Made by a program: the position numbers and the translations under genes. Source: Limnohabitans sp. Rim47 (GTDB lineage Bacteria > Pseudomonadota > Gammaproteobacteria > Burkholderiales > Burkholderiaceae_C). Taken from it: 64,000 nt of DNA. The notes under the pieces are model-generated. The model ran no database searches. It had not been told where the DNA came from and saw only the letters and a program-made list of their open reading frames with translations. The DNA lies in NCBI RefSeq assembly GCF_001517545.1, contig NZ_FBYA01000001.1, positions 210,991 through 274,990 of the forward strand. The letters are read 5' to 3'. Shown piece after piece: positions 61,366-64,000 of this stretch. Every line of letters begins with the position of its first letter. The stretch's first letter is position 1.

Positions 61366-64000
61366 ATGCAAATCCAAATCATTTCCGCAGACTCTCAAAA
61401 TGTCACCCGTTTGGCTGTAGCCGAACACAAGGCGGGGCAAGCAGCGGCGAAGCACATTGTTCAACCCGGACAAAAAATCACCTTGCTTGTCGATGGTGTG
61501 ACCTTGAACGGTGGCCAGGTCGTCGACTCACACAAGCTCAAACTGGTTAAATCGGGTAAAAACTTAGTCGTCGAAACCGAGGATGGCACAGAGCAAATTG
61601 TTGAGCTGAGTGATTTTTTTGATCAAAAAGACATCGTCTTGACCGGCAATGAGTGGGTCTTTGATCAGGGAAGTCAGTTGCAGACCCTTGATGATGGTGT
61701 GGTCGTTTTGGCAATGCCGGCGCAGCCAGCAGTGGGCAGCGCATTGATCGGGGTTGCCGCAAGTGGCTTTAGTCCTGCGGTGATTGGTGCTGCGGCCGCA
61801 GGTCTCGGCCTCGCTGCAGGCGGCGGTGGCGGGGGCCCAACAACGCCGCCCGCGGCAACTAACTTGTTCGAAAAGATCGAGGCCTACAACAACGGCAACG
61901 GCACCACGCCTGCCGCTTTGACGCCTGCCGACTACGCCGCCGCTGGCATCACCGGTGTTTCGCCTGACAACGTCGCAGCGGTCAACGCACAAGTGCTCAA
62001 GCAGGTTGCAGGCGGTGCAGACTCTCAAATTAAAGTGCAAGCGTTGGTCGCAGACGCCAACGCGGCGCTGGCCAAGATCGAGGCCTACAACAACGGCAAC
62101 GGCACGACTCCGGCTGCCTTGACGCTCGCCGACTACACGGCTGCAGGCATCACCGGGGTTACGACCGACAACATCGCGGCTGTCAACGCACAGGTGCTCA
62201 AGCAAGTCGAGGGCGGAGCCAACACCGTGGGTGAAGTGCAAGCGTCGGTCACAGCTGCCAACGCAGCGCTGGCCAAGATCGAGGCCTACAACAACGGCAA
62301 CGGCACCACGCCTGCCGCTTTGACGCCTGCCGATTACGCCGCTGCTGGCATCACTGGCGTCACCGCCGACAACCTGGTAGCGGTCAACGCGCAGGTGCTG
62401 GCGCAAGGTCTATTGGGTGCCGATACGGCCCCTGAAGTGCAAGCCCTGGTCAATGGTTTGAACACGGCTGCAGCCTACCTGGGTGCCTTCGCCGAAGCCA
62501 ACACCCAAGGCATCGCCACACCGACAGGCACGGTGCCTGTCTTGGCCAACTACACCGCCGCAGGCGTAAAGGGCGTGACCGATGGCAGACTCATTAACGG
62601 TCAGGCGAGCCCTATGGCGGCAAGCATTCTGCCAAGCGCTACCGCTACCGCTACAGATACCGCTACAGATACCGCTACAGATACGACCGAAGCGACCAAC
62701 GGCAACATCAAGGCGATCAACGACGCACTGGCCAGCGCGGCAGTGACGGGCATCAAAGCGGACACCCCAGCTAAGTTGCAAGCGATTGTGGACGCGTACA
62801 AAGTGATCCTGGCCGAAGCCAACGACACGACCAACACAGCAGGCGACACCGTGGCAGACGCCACCCCCGCAATTGACCCGACAAAGGAACAATACGCCAC
62901 CATCGGTGCCAACATTGGAGCCGCGGCCACAGACGCAGACAACCTGGCCTTGCTCAACGACATCGTGGGCAGTGTGCAATTTGCTGACGTGGACACGATC
63001 GCCGAGATTGAAAACTTGGCCCGCATCGCCAACGCCATCCAAACGGTGGCCGCAGGCGGCACACCAAGCCCCGCGCTGACCGCTGCTGATCTGGGCAAGA
63101 TTGGCCTGGACATTAGCCATGTGACCACGGACAACTTGGGCGCCATCTTGGCGGCCATTGCAGGCAAAGACAACGGCGGCGGCGAAACCGACAGCCTGGG
63201 TGAGTTGCAAAGCGTCTTGGACAGCGTCACGACCACGGTGCAAGGTGCCATGGACGGCATCCGTAATGCGGCCCAAAGCAACACTGCCACCGACAACAGC
63301 CCCAGCGTCACCTTGTACAACCTGATTGGTGTGCTCGGCGTGAATGCGGACAACGTTGCCGCCATCAACAGTGCGCTCAATTCGACCAGCATTGACGGCA
63401 GTAAAGCCGATACGCAGGCCAAAGTGCAAGCGATTGTGGACGCGTACAAAGCGATCTTGGCCGAAGCCAACGACGCGGCCGATACAGCAGGCGACACCGT
63501 GGCAGATGCCACACCGAACGTGGACCCGACAGCGGCGCAATACGCGGCCATTGGTGCAGACATTGGTGCAGCGGCCACAGACGCAGAAAACCTGGCTTTG
63601 CTCAACGACATCGTGGGTGCACAGCAGACGACGGGTGTGGACACTGTGTCTGAACTCAACAACTTGGCCCGCATCGTCAACGCCATTCAGGCTGTTGCAG
63701 CAGGAGGGGGCACACCCAATCCCGCGCTGACCGTGGATGACCTGGCCAAGATCGGCATCAACACCAGCAACTTGACTGCCGATACATTGCCCGCATTGAT
63801 GGCCGCGATTACGGGCAAGGCCGACGGTGGCGGCGATACCGACACCTTGGGCAAAGTGCAAGCCATTGTGGATGCGACGGCGACCAACTACGCTACTGCC
63901 ATTGAAAAAATCGCAAAATACGCCGAAAACGGCATCACAGCACCGACCGCACAAGATTATTTGAATGCCGGTGTGAGCGACGTGACCAGTGGCATTGCAG
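61366..64000 (+). CDS. Giant repeat-rich surface protein (BapA-prefix adhesin-like), 5' part
   Basis: Starts at ATG 61366 and stays open to the end of the window: at least 878 residues, C-terminus missing. Residues 1-120 look like the prefix domain of BapA/LapF-type biofilm proteins (beta-rich, ending ...LQTLDDGVVVLA). A hydrophobic, Gly-rich stretch (about 124-157, ending AAAAGLGLAAGGGGGGP) follows, a hallmark of giant secreted adhesins. Then come Ala/Asp/Asn-rich tandem repeats of 67 and 216 residues. It is probably exported by type I secretion, but the C-terminal signal is out of view. The 100-bp upstream gap is AT-rich. Its place after the two-component operon suggests it is that system's target. 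Confidence 0.85.
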   Translation, partial: MQIQIISADSQNVTRLAVAEHKAGQAAAKHIVQPGQKITLLVDGVTLNGGQVVDSHKLKLVKSGKNLVVETEDGTEQIVELSDFFDQKDIVLTGNEWVFDQGSQLQTLDDGVVVLAMPAQPAVGSALIGVAASGFSPAVIGAAAAGLGLAAGGGGGGPTTPPAATNLFEKIEAYNNGNGTTPAALTPADYAAAGITGVSPDNVAAVNAQVLKQVAGGADSQIKVQALVADANAALAKIEAYNNGNGTTPAALTLADYTAAGITGVTTDNIAAVNAQVLKQVEGGANTVGEVQASVTAANAALAKIEAYNNGNGTTPAALTPADYAAAGITGVTADNLVAVNAQVLAQGLLGADTAPEVQALVNGLNTAAAYLGAFAEANTQGIATPTGTVPVLANYTAAGVKGVTDGRLINGQASPMAASILPSATATATDTATDTATDTTEATNGNIKAINDALASAAVTGIKADTPAKLQAIVDAYKVILAEANDTTNTAGDTVADATPAIDPTKEQYATIGANIGAAATDADNLALLNDIVGSVQFADVDTIAEIENLARIANAIQTVAAGGTPSPALTAADLGKIGLDISHVTTDNLGAILAAIAGKDNGGGETDSLGELQSVLDSVTTTVQGAMDGIRNAAQSNTATDNSPSVTLYNLIGVLGVNADNVAAINSALNSTSIDGSKADTQAKVQAIVDAYKAILAEANDAADTAGDTVADATPNVDPTAAQYAAIGADIGAAATDAENLALLNDIVGAQQTTGVDTVSELNNLARIVNAIQAVAAGGGTPNPALTVDDLAKIGINTSNLTADTLPALMAAITGKADGGGDTDTLGKVQAIVDATATNYATAIEKIAKYAENGITAPTAQDYLNAGVSDVTSGIA
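61875..62477 (+). repeat. Three tandem 201-bp (67-aa) repeats in the giant surface protein
   Basis: Units start at 61875, 62076 and 62277, each opening with KIEAYNNGNGTTPAALT and including DYxAAGITGV, then VNAQVL. Units one and two are closest; the third diverges near its end. A related segment (IEKIAKYAENGITAPTAQDY) reappears near 63900, so the module recurs beyond the window. Confidence 0.9.
62647..62682 (+). repeat. Three perfect 12-bp units encoding TATD
   Basis: ACCGCTACAGAT repeated three times without change, giving TATDTATDTATD. The unit is a multiple of three, so slippage would change protein length without breaking the frame. Confidence 0.9.
62755..63890 (+). repeat. 648-bp (216-aa) repeat pair in the giant surface protein
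   Basis: The copy starting at 62755 (KADTPAKLQAIVDAYK) is matched by one at 63403 (KADTQAKVQAIVDAYK), exactly 648 bp apart. Both contain ILAEAND, GDTVADATP, NLALLNDIVG and NLARI-NAIQ-VAAGG in order. The second copy then grades back into the 67-residue module after about 63890. Confidence 0.85.

Noticed and set aside
61875..63890. Regularly spaced repeats as a possible CRISPR array
   Set aside because: Periods of 201 and 648 bp lie inside an open coding frame and are protein repeats.
62410..63954. Long minus-strand open frames (514 and 361 residues) opposite the giant surface gene
   Set aside because: They mirror the repeats of the plus-strand gene, are rich in Cys, Val and His without family motifs, and have no ribosome-binding site.
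1..64000. tRNA, rRNA or insertion-sequence genes
   Set aside because: I looked through the intergenic gaps and saw no cloverleaf, rRNA-like segment or transposase frame; the window is nearly all protein-coding.

Overview
The window reads as the chromosome of a high-GC betaproteobacterium (Burkholderiales, most likely Comamonadaceae; a Limnohabitans- or Rhodoferax-like freshwater genus is my guess). The clues are the style of the housekeeping proteins, the lptD-surA-rsmA gene order, an AmgK/MurU cell-wall recycling pair, and a palindromic GC-rich repeat of a kind I recall from Comamonadaceae. Genes are densely packed, with many 1-4 bp stop/start overlaps. I found no rRNA or tRNA genes, no CRISPR array and no insertion sequence.

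Layout. (1) 0-7.4 kb: a secreted Gly-rich/coiled-coil protein, an acyl-CoA synthetase, a trifunctional-style PutA whose coding sequence carries an in-frame repeat element, its divergent Lrp-type regulator, and a DCC-family redox protein. (2) 7.4-13 kb: a leucine-rich-repeat/protein-kinase fusion and a polar amino-acid ABC transporter with an AstE/aspartoacylase-type deacylase gene inside the operon. (3) 13-24 kb: two paralogous GAPDH genes, a circularly permuted ATP-grasp-like protein, a GMC oxidoreductase, transketolase, MurU, PepP and a MOSC protein. The two gap genes share an 11-mer operator-like motif and a 54-bp identical block. (4) 24-38 kb: malic enzyme-PTA fusion, a secreted barnase-like RNase with its barstar inhibitor, the lptD-surA-rsmA outer-membrane biogenesis block, AmgK, RsmE, an MFS carrier, a lipase-like hydrolase and an M20 dipeptidase.

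(5) 38.2-50.4 kb is the most notable part: a complete form I aerobic CO dehydrogenase locus (coxM-S-L-G-D-E-F, a MobA-like cytidylyltransferase, and a second XdhC/CoxI protein). The CoxL active-site signature is AYRCSFR with Cys385. The gene in front encodes a PAS-LytTR protein that keeps the haem-ligand residues of RcoM, the CO sensor. Two 12-bp direct repeats 21 bp apart lie between it and coxM. Two unexpected genes, a TIGR02466-like 2OG-Fe(II) oxygenase and a polytopic membrane protein of no family I recognise, sit inside the locus. (6) 50.5-53.2 kb: an isoquinoline 1-oxidoreductase-like molybdenum hydroxylase pair (IorAB).

(7) 53.2-57 kb: a tightly overlapped ltnD-otnK-otnC-otnI operon for L-threonate/four-carbon acid-sugar catabolism. 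(8) 57-64 kb: an OmpR-type response regulator, a LysM+FecR secreted protein and a CHASE2 histidine kinase lie directly upstream of a giant repeat-rich surface protein that runs off the window. This looks like a self-contained adhesin locus with its own two-component system.

Best candidates for undescribed biology: the RcoM-controlled cox operon with its two extra genes, the CHASE2/FecR/adhesin locus, the repeat element translated inside PutA, and the shared gap operator. All family assignments come from reading motifs; no database search was run.
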